12,503 bases of DNA, taken from the NCBI GenBank assembly GCA_910587025.1, contig CAJUKR010000048.1, positions 1 through 12,503 on the forward strand, read 5' to 3'. This document shows positions 1-6,079 of the stretch, in pieces. This DNA comes from an uncultured Christensenellaceae bacterium. GTDB lineage: Bacteria > Bacillota > Clostridia > Christensenellales > Pumilibacteraceae. Every line of letters starts with the position of its first letter. Position 1 is the first letter of the stretch. The position numbers and the translations under genes are program-made. The notes under the pieces were generated by a model. It had not been told where the DNA came from. It did no database searches and saw nothing but the letters and a program-made list of their open reading frames with translations.

Positions 1-2
1 TC

Positions 3-119
3 CCCGAAAGCGCGTTCGAAGCTCTGAACGGACGGTATCTGAAAGTAGCGATAGGCAAAGGGATCATAACTCCAGAGCGTATCGCATACCTTGCGGAACG
101 CTATGCGGAGTTCTTCTGA
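3..119 (+). CDS. 3' end of an unidentified protein (partial)
   Basis: An open frame enters from the left edge and ends at TGA 117-119, giving 38 residues that begin PESAFEALNGRY and end RIAYLAERYAEFF. The composition is protein-like, with an alternating charged/hydrophobic C-terminal helix, and a strong hairpin terminator follows 42 bp later, so this is probably the true end of a gene. I do not recognise the family from this fragment. It converges on the arginine operon and is separated from it by the terminator. Confidence 0.6.
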   Translation, partial: PESAFEALNGRYLKVAIGKGIITPERIAYLAERYAEFF

Positions 120-160
120 AAGAATTTTGTAAGAGCATGATACTTTTATATACATAATGT

Positions 161-197
161 TAAAGGGCTGTCGCGAAAAGCGACAGCCCTTTATTTT
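161..197 (+). terminator. Intrinsic terminator between convergent genes
   Basis: A perfect 14-bp stem (161-174 with 180-193, core AAGGGCTGTCGC) closes a 5-base loop and is followed by TTTT within a T/A-rich stretch. It lies between the forward partial gene and the reverse GNAT gene. The hairpin can also form in the reverse transcript, but the run after it there is less T-rich, so it should work best on the forward strand. Confidence 0.85.
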
Positions 198-235
198 AAT
201 AAAATATTTATACTCAATAAAAAATCGAAAAAACC

Positions 236-760
236 TTATTCGTTGTGTGCGGGCGAGATGTCGTAGTCGCGGTCGCCCGTGAGTTCTTTTACGAACAGCG
301 CTCTGATATATCCTTTGTCCGTCCTCGTCGAGTGCACGAAGAAACGTTTTCCGTAATAGTAGCGGGCGAGCGTATAGAAGCGCGCATTGGTGTGAAGCGC
401 GATCGCTTTATATTTCTTTTCGGTGCAGAAGTCGCAGGCGGCGGCGAGCAGGCGACTGCCGACTCCGATATTCTTGATCTCGGTGCGGACGCCGAAGCGG
501 TATATATACGCCAGTTCTTTCGTGAGCTCCTTGACGCGGATAGCGCCGAGCAGTTTGTTTTTTTCGTTGACAGCCACGAACACGGCGTGATTTTTTATAT
601 CGCTCAGAATATCGTCTACCGTTTCGGTGAGCGCGTGCAAGTTGACCTCGACTTTGTCGAGTTCCGCCATATAGCTTCTGAACGCGTCGTGCATGATGTC
701 GCGTACGGCGATCGCGTCGTCGGGGATCGCATAGCGCACGTTTACTTTTACTTTTTTCAT
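236..760 (-). CDS. GNAT-family N-acetyltransferase, last gene of the arginine operon (candidate N-acetylglutamate synthase)
   Basis: This 174-residue protein is a single GNAT domain that transfers an acetyl group from acetyl-CoA to an amine. The beta4-alpha3 region is clear: IYRFGVRTE (86-94) leads into KNIGVGSRLL (96-105), the pyrophosphate-binding motif Q/R-x-x-G-x-G with Lys in the first position. The start is 4 bp after the argF stop, and its SD (AAAGAG) lies inside the last argF codons, so it is translationally coupled to argF. The cluster makes N-acetylglutamyl intermediates but contains neither argJ nor argA. Known short N-acetylglutamate synthases are single GNAT domains of similar size. 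Function as such an enzyme is inferred from position and size; a protein or small-molecule acetyltransferase of another kind remains possible. Confidence 0.85.
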   Translation of the reverse strand: MKKVKVNVRYAIPDDAIAVRDIMHDAFRSYMAELDKVEVNLHALTETVDDILSDIKNHAVFVAVNEKNKLLGAIRVKELTKELAYIYRFGVRTEIKNIGVGSRLLAAACDFCTEKKYKAIALHTNARFYTLARYYYGKRFFVHSTRTDKGYIRALFVKELTGDRDYDISPAHNE

Positions 761-764
761 ACGA

Positions 765-1721
765 TCACTCTTTCATAAGCAGATACATGACGGCTTTTTG
801 CGCATGCAGTCTGTTCTCGGCTTCTTGGAATATCCACGACTGTTTGCCTTCCATTACTTCGTCCGTGACCTCTTCGCCGCGGTGAGCGGGAAGACAGTGC
901 AGGAAAATGGCGTCGGGGTTTGCTTTTTTCATCATTACCGAATTGACCTGCATGGGCATCATCGCCGCTTCTTTTGCGGGGTCTTTTGCCTGACCCATTG
1001 AGAAGAAAACGTCGGTATAGACTACGTCCGCGCCTTTGACGGCTTCGTCCACGTCGCTCGTTACAGTGACTTTCGCACCGCCTACGGCGCTCTTTTTCGC
1101 CGCTTCGACGACGGCGGGGTCGGGCTGCAGATCCTCGGGCGCGCATATACATACGTCCATGCCGACTTTCGCGCAACCGAGCATGAGCGAGTTTGCCATA
1201 TTGAAGCCTTCGCCGAAGAACGTAAGTTTAAGTCCTTCGAGTTTGCCGAACTTTTCGTATACAGTGAGCAGATCGGCGAGCACCTGACAGGGATGGTATT
1301 CGTCCGTCAGTCCGTTTATGATCGGAATATGTCCCCATTTCGCGAGCTCTTCGAGGTCGCTTTGTTTATAAGTCCTGATCATTATACCGTCGATATTCAT
1401 TCTTTCGAGTACGCGTACGGTGTCGCGAATTGGCTCGCCGCGTCCGAGCTGAATGTCGTTGGTGGATAGAAAGAGGGGAGAACCGCCGAGCTGTTTGAAA
1501 CCCTGTTCGAAAGATATTCTCGTCCTTGTGGACGACTTTGCGAATATCATTGCCAGGGTTTTGTCCTTGAGATAAGGATGCGGCTCGCGCGCGTACTGTT
1601 TTTTCTTGAGCTCGATCGCGCATTTGAGTATCTCCCAGATCTCTTCGGTCGAGTAGTCCATGAGCGTGAGCATATGCTTGTTGTTTATTTTTCCGGTCGC
1701 TTTGTATTCGTTGAACGTCAT
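765..1721 (-). CDS. argF: Ornithine carbamoyltransferase
   Basis: This cytoplasmic enzyme condenses ornithine and carbamoyl phosphate to citrulline, the sixth step of arginine synthesis. The 318 residues match the family's usual length. Visible motifs are the carbamoyl-phosphate loop STRTR (64-68), HPCQ (143-146), the nucleotide-like fold segment GEGFNMANSL (170-179) and HCLPAHRGEEV (275-285). The ornithine loop reads DVFFSMG (237-243), where the family usually has Trp at the third position. HPCQ and HCLPAHRG indicate true ornithine as substrate rather than N-acetylornithine, so the acetyl group must be removed beforehand by an enzyme not encoded here. An AAGGAAG SD precedes the ATG, 28 bp after argD. 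Anabolic ArgF is favoured over catabolic ArcB by the operon context. Confidence 0.96.
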   Translation of the reverse strand: MTFNEYKATGKINNKHMLTLMDYSTEEIWEILKCAIELKKKQYAREPHPYLKDKTLAMIFAKSSTRTRISFEQGFKQLGGSPLFLSTNDIQLGRGEPIRDTVRVLERMNIDGIMIRTYKQSDLEELAKWGHIPIINGLTDEYHPCQVLADLLTVYEKFGKLEGLKLTFFGEGFNMANSLMLGCAKVGMDVCICAPEDLQPDPAVVEAAKKSAVGGAKVTVTSDVDEAVKGADVVYTDVFFSMGQAKDPAKEAAMMPMQVNSVMMKKANPDAIFLHCLPAHRGEEVTDEVMEGKQSWIFQEAENRLHAQKAVMYLLMKE

Positions 1722-1749
1722 TTTATTTTACTTCCTTGAAGAATTTTCG

Positions 1750-2952
1750 TCAGATATTGATGCCCGACAGTATGGTTTCGAGCTTGTCCGTCATGTCGTC
1801 TATTTCCGCATGAGATATGATGTACGGCGGCGCAATGCGGAGCGTGTTGTGTCCGCACGTCCCGATTATGATACCGAGGCTCATCATTTTGCCTACGATG
1901 CTGAGCGCGGGTATACGTTCGTCGAGCTGTATGCCTTTGAGCAGACCTTTACCGCGTATATCGAGCACGAATTTGTGCCGAGCGAGTTTTTCGTTCAATT
2001 TATCGGAAAGGTATTCGCCCGCTTCGGTTATGCGGTCGAGCAGGTCGGTTTCAAGCAGCTTTTGCACGACTACGTTTGCCGCCGCGCAGGCGAGCGGATT
2101 ACCGCCGAAAGTCGTGCCGTGATCGCCGGGTCTGAATGCGTCCGCGGCTTCTCCGCGAGCAAGACAGCACCCGATGGGAACGCCTCCGCCCAGACCTTTT
2201 GCGAGCGTTACGATGTCGGGCGTGATGCCGTAATGTTCGAAACAATAGAATTTGCCGGTTCTTCCCGAACCCGTCTGCACCTCGTCGAGTATGAGCAGAA
2301 TGCCTTTCTGTCTTGCGAATGCGTACGCCCCGACGAGATAATCGTAAGAAGCGGGGGTTATGCCGCTTTCGCCCTGTATGCACTCGAGCATTATCGCGCC
2401 GACGTCGGGGGTTACAGCGCTTTTAAGCGCCTCGAGATCGTTGAACGGGACATACTTGAACCCGCCGGGAAGGGGAGCGAAAGGCGCGGAATATTTTTCC
2501 TGACCGGTAGCCGTGACGGTGGCGAGCGTCCTGCCGTGGAAGGACTCGCGTGCGGTTACGATAGTGGATTTGCCCGAGCCGCTCTCGCTTGCGAGTTTGC
2601 GCACGATCTTGATCGCGCACTCGTTGGCTTCCGCGCCGCTGTTGCAGAGGAATGCGCGCTCGAACGTGCTTCCGTCCGCGAGACGGTCGATCAGTTCGGC
2701 TTGCGGAACGCTGTAGTACATATTCGATATGTGCATGAGCTTTCCCGCCTGCTCGGAAACCGCTTTGACGAGATCGGGGTGATTGTAACCCAGACAGTTT
2801 ACGGCTATGCCGCCGAAAAAGTCGGTGTATTCGTGCCCGCTTATATCGTAAAGTTTACAGCCTTCGCCGCGTTCGAAACATACGTTCTGACGGCGAAAGA
2901 GCTTCATATATTTTTCTTTTTCTATTTCCTTGATTTTTTCCAATTGTTCCAT
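1750..2952 (-). CDS. argD: Acetylornithine aminotransferase
   Basis: This PLP enzyme converts N-acetylglutamate semialdehyde and glutamate to N-acetylornithine and 2-oxoglutarate. It is a class III aminotransferase of 400 residues, normal for ArgD. Visible are the phosphate-cup segment NSGAEANECAIK (104-115), the PLP-contacting Asp223 in LDEVQTGSGRTG, Lys252 in LAKGLGGGVPIG as the Schiff-base lysine, and GTTFGGNPLAC (279-289) closing the partner active site. It lies between argB (18 bp upstream) and argF (28 bp downstream). The SD before the ATG is weak (only GGAT-like), so translation may rely on coupling to argB. Succinyl-DAP aminotransferase activity, common in ArgD, cannot be judged from sequence. 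Confidence 0.95.
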   Translation of the reverse strand: MEQLEKIKEIEKEKYMKLFRRQNVCFERGEGCKLYDISGHEYTDFFGGIAVNCLGYNHPDLVKAVSEQAGKLMHISNMYYSVPQAELIDRLADGSTFERAFLCNSGAEANECAIKIVRKLASESGSGKSTIVTARESFHGRTLATVTATGQEKYSAPFAPLPGGFKYVPFNDLEALKSAVTPDVGAIMLECIQGESGITPASYDYLVGAYAFARQKGILLILDEVQTGSGRTGKFYCFEHYGITPDIVTLAKGLGGGVPIGCCLARGEAADAFRPGDHGTTFGGNPLACAAANVVVQKLLETDLLDRITEAGEYLSDKLNEKLARHKFVLDIRGKGLLKGIQLDERIPALSIVGKMMSLGIIIGTCGHNTLRIAPPYIISHAEIDDMTDKLETILSGINI

Positions 2953-2970
2953 GATATTATCCGTATTCCG

Positions 2971-3846
2971 TTATTCGAGTATAAGCGTGCCGATACCTTT
3001 GACGGTAAACAGCTCCACGAGTATACAGTGGGGGATCGTGCCGTTTATGATGTGCACGTTCTTTATCCCTTTTTTTACCGCGGTCACGCAACCGCGCACC
3101 TTCGGGATCATTCCGCCCGAGATGATGCCCGATTCGATCATGCTTTCCGCTTCGCCGATACGCAATACGGGAATGAGCGTGTCCTCGTCGTCCGCGTTGC
3201 GGCGGATGCCGTCAATATCGGTCAGGAACAGCAGCTTGTCCGCTCCCACCGCAGCGCCTATCTCGCACGCCGCCGTGTCGGCGTTGATATTATAGCTTTC
3301 GCCGTTTTCGTCCACGCCTATCGACGCGATAACGGGAACGTAATCTTCCAGGCAGAGCCCGCGGAGCATTTCGCCGTTGACCGAAATTATGTCGCCGACG
3401 TAGCCGTAGTCCACGCCGCCTACCGGCGGCTTTTTACGGACGCGGATGAGTTCGTTGTCTTTGCCGCTCACTCCTATGGCGCGTACTCCCATACCGCTTA
3501 GATTGGACGCTACATTCTTGTTTACTTTGCCGCACAGGATCATCTGCACGATCTCCATCGTTTCGAGATCGGTCACGCGCAGTCCGTTTACGAACTCGCT
3601 CTTTTTTCCGACTTTACCGAGCATGGCGTTTATTTCGGGTCCGCCTCCGTGCACGACGATGGGGTATACTCCGACGGTCTTGAGCGCGGCGACGTCCTGC
3701 AGAATGGTTTTAATGATCTCGGGATCGTTCATTGCGTTGCCGCCGTATTTGACGACTACGAATTTGCCGCTGAACGCGCATATGTACGGCAGCGCTTCCA
3801 CGAGCGTATTTGCCTTGTGTATGATGTTATCGTAATTGGCTTTCAT
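2971..3846 (-). CDS. argB: Acetylglutamate kinase, arginine-sensitive type
   Basis: This enzyme phosphorylates N-acetylglutamate, the committed step of the acetylated route. The 291-residue amino-acid-kinase fold shows VVKYGGNAM with Lys33, VVHGGGPEINAM (64-75), NADTAACEIGAAVGADKLLFLTD (split here around 188-210) and Lys249 in GGMIPKV. About 27 residues precede the first strand and contain the VEALPYI-type helix. The C-terminus carries the HIINGTIPH...GIGTLI region. In the family these two elements mark hexameric, arginine-inhibited kinases, unlike the short E. coli dimer, so feedback inhibition by arginine is likely. AAGGAG lies 6 bp before the ATG and overlaps the argC stop region; the two genes are 10 bp apart. 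Confidence 0.96.
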   Translation of the reverse strand: MKANYDNIIHKANTLVEALPYICAFSGKFVVVKYGGNAMNDPEIIKTILQDVAALKTVGVYPIVVHGGGPEINAMLGKVGKKSEFVNGLRVTDLETMEIVQMILCGKVNKNVASNLSGMGVRAIGVSGKDNELIRVRKKPPVGGVDYGYVGDIISVNGEMLRGLCLEDYVPVIASIGVDENGESYNINADTAACEIGAAVGADKLLFLTDIDGIRRNADDEDTLIPVLRIGEAESMIESGIISGGMIPKVRGCVTAVKKGIKNVHIINGTIPHCILVELFTVKGIGTLILE

Positions 3847-3856
3847 TGCCTGCTCC

Positions 3857-4867
3857 TTATAAATGGAATCCTACGCGGGGAAGCCCCGTCGTTTCGGGCA
3901 GACCGAACATGATATTCATGTTCTGCACCGCCTGACCGCTCGCGCCCTTGATGAGGTTGTCTATGCAGGACACGACGATGAGCCGACCCGTTTTTTCCTC
4001 GTATTTTGCGCCGATATAACAGCAATTGCTTCCCGCCGCCGCCTTTATGTCTGGCAGTGTCGATCCGAGATAGTGTACGAACGGTTCTTTTTCATACCGC
4101 GCGTATGCTTTTTCCGCGTCGTCGGGCGAGCCTTTGAGGTCGCAGTATATCGTCGCGAGTATGCCGCGTTTTACCGTGAGCAGGTGGGGAGTGAATGTGA
4201 CCGTCGCGCCGCTCTTTTCCTCGATCTCGGTCGTGTGCCTGTGCGTGGTGACCCCGTACGCTTTGAAATTGCCGTCCGTTTCGTTGAAATTATATGCGAC
4301 GTCCGACTTTCTTCCCGCGCCGCTCGTGCCGCTTTTCGCGTCGATAATGACGGTCTTTTTGTTTATGACGCCCGCGTCAGCCAGCGGTTTCAATGCGAGC
4401 ACCGAAGCCGTGACGTAACAGCCGGGATTGCCGATCAGTCTTGCTTTCGCGATCTCGCGTCTGTTGTATTCGGGCAAGCCGTATACCGCTTCTTTTGTAA
4501 GATCCTTTCTCGGGTGATCGATCTTGTATGTCTTTTCGTACAGGTTTATGTCGTCGTATCTGTAGTCAGCGGAAAGGTCGATCACCTTCGCGCCCGCGTC
4601 GATCAGTTTGCCGCAGATCTCCGCGCTCTGTCCGTGGGGCAGGCATGCGAAAACCACGTCGCATTCCGCGGCGCGTTCGAGATCTACGTCGGCATAACTC
4701 ATATCTCCGTAATAACCCGACAGCGTGGGATAAGTTTCCGCGATCTTCTGTCCGGCAAGCGAGCGGGAACTCGCAAAAGTGACTTCGGCTTCGGGGTGAG
4801 CGGCGAGAAGACGCATGAGCTCGAATCCCGTATAACCGTTTGCGCCGACAATTCCGACTTTTATCAT
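3857..4867 (-). CDS. argC: N-acetyl-gamma-glutamyl-phosphate reductase
   Basis: This NADPH-dependent enzyme reduces N-acetylglutamyl phosphate to the semialdehyde. The 336 residues start with the Rossmann motif GIVGANGYTGFEL (5-17). The thioacyl-forming cysteine is Cys150 in GNPGCYVTA, and the catalytic-base region is THRHTTEI (208-215) with His211. The length and motif order are normal for type 1 ArgC. It is the first gene of the operon. The ATG at 4865-4867 is preceded by an AAAGAGGCG SD about 8 bp away and by a control region with two promoters and operator-like palindromes. The next gene is argB, where many clostridial clusters place argJ. Confidence 0.96.
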   Translation of the reverse strand: MIKVGIVGANGYTGFELMRLLAAHPEAEVTFASSRSLAGQKIAETYPTLSGYYGDMSYADVDLERAAECDVVFACLPHGQSAEICGKLIDAGAKVIDLSADYRYDDINLYEKTYKIDHPRKDLTKEAVYGLPEYNRREIAKARLIGNPGCYVTASVLALKPLADAGVINKKTVIIDAKSGTSGAGRKSDVAYNFNETDGNFKAYGVTTHRHTTEIEEKSGATVTFTPHLLTVKRGILATIYCDLKGSPDDAEKAYARYEKEPFVHYLGSTLPDIKAAAGSNCCYIGAKYEEKTGRLIVVSCIDNLIKGASGQAVQNMNIMFGLPETTGLPRVGFHL

Positions 4868-4892
4868 AAAATACGCCTCTTTATGTATTGAT

Positions 4893-4929
4893 ATTGTATA
4901 TTATACATTTAATTGTATAAATATGCAAG
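4893..4929 (-). promoter_or_regulatory. Tandem ARG-box-like operators for ArgR
   Basis: Two AT-rich palindromes lie side by side: TGTATATTATACA (4895-4907, perfect) and TGTATAAATATGCA (4914-4927, one mismatched pair). Their centres are about 20 bp apart, one and a bit to two helical turns, matching paired 18-bp ARG boxes separated by 2-3 bp. They sit exactly on the -10 and -35 of the proximal arg promoter, so a bound ArgR hexamer would block polymerase. ArgR as the ligand is inferred from architecture and from the operon controlled. Confidence 0.65.
4900..4928 (-). promoter_or_regulatory. Proximal promoter of the arginine operon
   Basis: Reading the reverse strand, TTGCAT (4923-4928) is followed after exactly 17 bp by TATAAT (4900-4905). 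The start of transcription would be near 4893, giving a leader of about 26 nt that contains the argC SD. Both hexamers are embedded in the tandem palindromes, the layout expected for an arginine-repressed promoter. Confidence 0.7.
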
Positions 4930-4937
4930 CAAAAACA

Positions 4938-4959
4938 CATATAAACTATAATTTATATG
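4938..4959. repeat. Long AT-rich palindrome at the distal arg transcription start
   Basis: The arms CATATAAA (4938-4945) and TTTATATG (4952-4959) are perfectly complementary around a 6-bp centre. The palindrome begins at the predicted start point of the distal arg promoter. It may be a further regulator site or a small hairpin at the 5' end of the mRNA. The arms differ from the two neighbouring ARG-box-like sites, so the ligand could be different. Confidence 0.45.
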
Positions 4960-4966
4960 CAGAAAT

Positions 4967-4995
4967 ATTATACTCCAACGGCGTGCGTAAGTCAA
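4967..4995 (-). promoter_or_regulatory. Distal promoter of the arginine operon
   Basis: On the reverse strand TTGACT (4990-4995) and TATAAT (4967-4972) are separated by 17 bp, a near-perfect sigma-A promoter. Transcription would begin near 4960 and run through the palindromes, giving a leader of about 93 nt. This hexamer pair is closer to consensus than the proximal one, and bound ArgR could act on it as a downstream roadblock. Confidence 0.75.
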
Positions 4996-5019
4996 CTTAA
5001 ATTATACGGAAACGAATAC

Positions 5020-5048
5020 TTGCTTTTTGCCGTTGCAGGCGTTATAAT
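5020..5048 (+). promoter_or_regulatory. Promoter of the ABC-ATPase-like gene, predicting a leaderless mRNA
   Basis: TTGCTT (5020-5025), a 17-bp spacer and a perfect TATAAT (5043-5048) lie immediately before the ATG at 5055. The start point, normally about 7 bp after the -10, would fall at or next to the A of the ATG. No SD-like purine run is present between the -10 and the ATG. It diverges from the distal arg promoter, with about 25 bp between the two -35 elements. Confidence 0.7.
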
Positions 5049-5054
5049 GACTGT

Positions 5055-6026
5055 ATGGCGGAGATCGAACTTAAAAACGTAAGCAAAGAATACGACTTGC
5101 ATACTCTCGGCGTGCGGGACATAGAACTCGTGTTCCCCGACGGATCGATAACGACGGTGGTCGGCGCGGCGGGCGCGGGAAAATCCACTTTGCTCGATAT
5201 GATCGGCGGAATAGTCGACGTAACGTCGGGCGGGATTTTTTCGGACGGAAACCGTATAGATACGCTCGAGCCGAGGCGTCGCGATTTTTGCCTTATGCGA
5301 AGCGGCGAATGCGCTTGCTCGGGCAGTGTGCGAAAGAATATTTCTTACGGGCTCAAGCTCAGACGGTACGCCGCAAGCGAAACGGAGGTGAGGACGAAAG
5401 AAGCGGCGGAACTTTTCGGCTTGACCGAGCTTTTCGAAACCAAAGTGAAGAAACTGTCCGAACTCGATCGCAGGCGCGTTTCTCTGGCACGCGCGGCGGC
5501 GCGCCGACCGCATGCGTTTTTGGTCGACGATCCGTTTTTCGCGCTCTCGGAGCGGCGCGAGCTTGCCGACGATATAAAGAAACTAAACGAGGTTACGGGG
5601 ATCACCGTTATCGTTGCGAGCAGTTTCGGCGAAGACGCGTTTCTTTGCGGCGGGCGTGTCGTAGTCATGAAAGAGGGGCGCGTGATACAGACCGGGAGCG
5701 AGCGGGAGCTTATTGACGCGCCTGCCGATATGTTCGTTGCGGCGTTTGTCGGCGAAGATCCGGTCGGGTTTATCCTCGGAGAAGAGATTACGGGTTTCCG
5801 AGCTTCGGAGTCGCATCTCGGAGGGGAGTACAAAGGGCTCGTGACAGGCTCGGACGACGGCGTTCTTACCGTAAAGCTAAACGCATCCGATCCGCCGGTC
5901 AGAGTGCTCGGCGTCGCTTCTGTCGGCGACGAAATAACTTTCGGATTCGACCGCGGTTTCGTTTTCGATAAGGTAAACGGAGCGCTTGTGCAAAATAATG
6001 TAAAAAATATTGTTCAAGGCTCTTGA
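5055..6026 (+). CDS. Degenerate MalK/MsmX-like ABC transporter ATPase (probable pseudo-ATPase)
   Basis: This 323-residue protein aligns along its length with the ATPases of CUT1 sugar importers (MalK/UgpC/MsmX), from the opening AEIELKNVSKEYD to a C-terminal TOBE-like region (about 235-323, shorter than usual). Walker A is intact (GAAGAGKST, 37-45). Every other nucleotide motif is altered. The Q-loop Gln is Ser83. The signature LSGGQ reads LSELD (134-138). Walker B ends Asp158-Asp159 instead of Asp-Glu. The D-loop SNLD reads FALS (162-165). The H-loop His is Ser189. It may bind ATP but should hydrolyse poorly. The frame is full-length and codon use resembles the neighbours, so it does not look like a decaying copy. 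No permease or binding-protein gene adjoins it. A regulatory or heterodimer-partner role is conjecture. Confidence 0.85.
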   Translation: MAEIELKNVSKEYDLHTLGVRDIELVFPDGSITTVVGAAGAGKSTLLDMIGGIVDVTSGGIFSDGNRIDTLEPRRRDFCLMRSGECACSGSVRKNISYGLKLRRYAASETEVRTKEAAELFGLTELFETKVKKLSELDRRRVSLARAAARRPHAFLVDDPFFALSERRELADDIKKLNEVTGITVIVASSFGEDAFLCGGRVVVMKEGRVIQTGSERELIDAPADMFVAAFVGEDPVGFILGEEITGFRASESHLGGEYKGLVTGSDDGVLTVKLNASDPPVRVLGVASVGDEITFGFDRGFVFDKVNGALVQNNVKNIVQGS

Positions 6027-6051
6027 AATTTATACGAATATATGTTATACT
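6023..6051 (+). promoter_or_regulatory. Promoter of glgB-glgA
   Basis: TTGAAA (6023-6028) and TATACT (6046-6051) are spaced by 17 bp. The -35 overlaps the stop codon of the upstream ABC-like gene. Transcription should start near 6058, about 22 nt before the glgB ATG, with an AAGGGGGAA SD between. The glycogen genes therefore have their own promoter, although read-through from upstream is possible because no terminator lies between. Confidence 0.7.
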
Positions 6052-6079
6052 GATTAAAACAAACAAGGGGGAATAAATA

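Noticed and set aside
765..1721. N-acetylornithine carbamoyltransferase instead of ornithine carbamoyltransferase
   Set aside because: HPCQ and HCLPAHRG are the ornithine-type motifs; the acetylornithine enzymes differ at both.
1660..3501. A 613-codon open frame on the forward strand opposite argD and argB
   Set aside because: The reverse strand carries two unmistakable enzymes here. The forward translation is rich in Arg, Tyr, Phe and Val without motifs, as expected when codon choice keeps the opposite strand free of stops.
3863..4891. A 342-codon forward frame opposite argC
   Set aside because: It overlaps the entire argC gene and starts inside the argB/argC junction without an SD, so it is a shadow.
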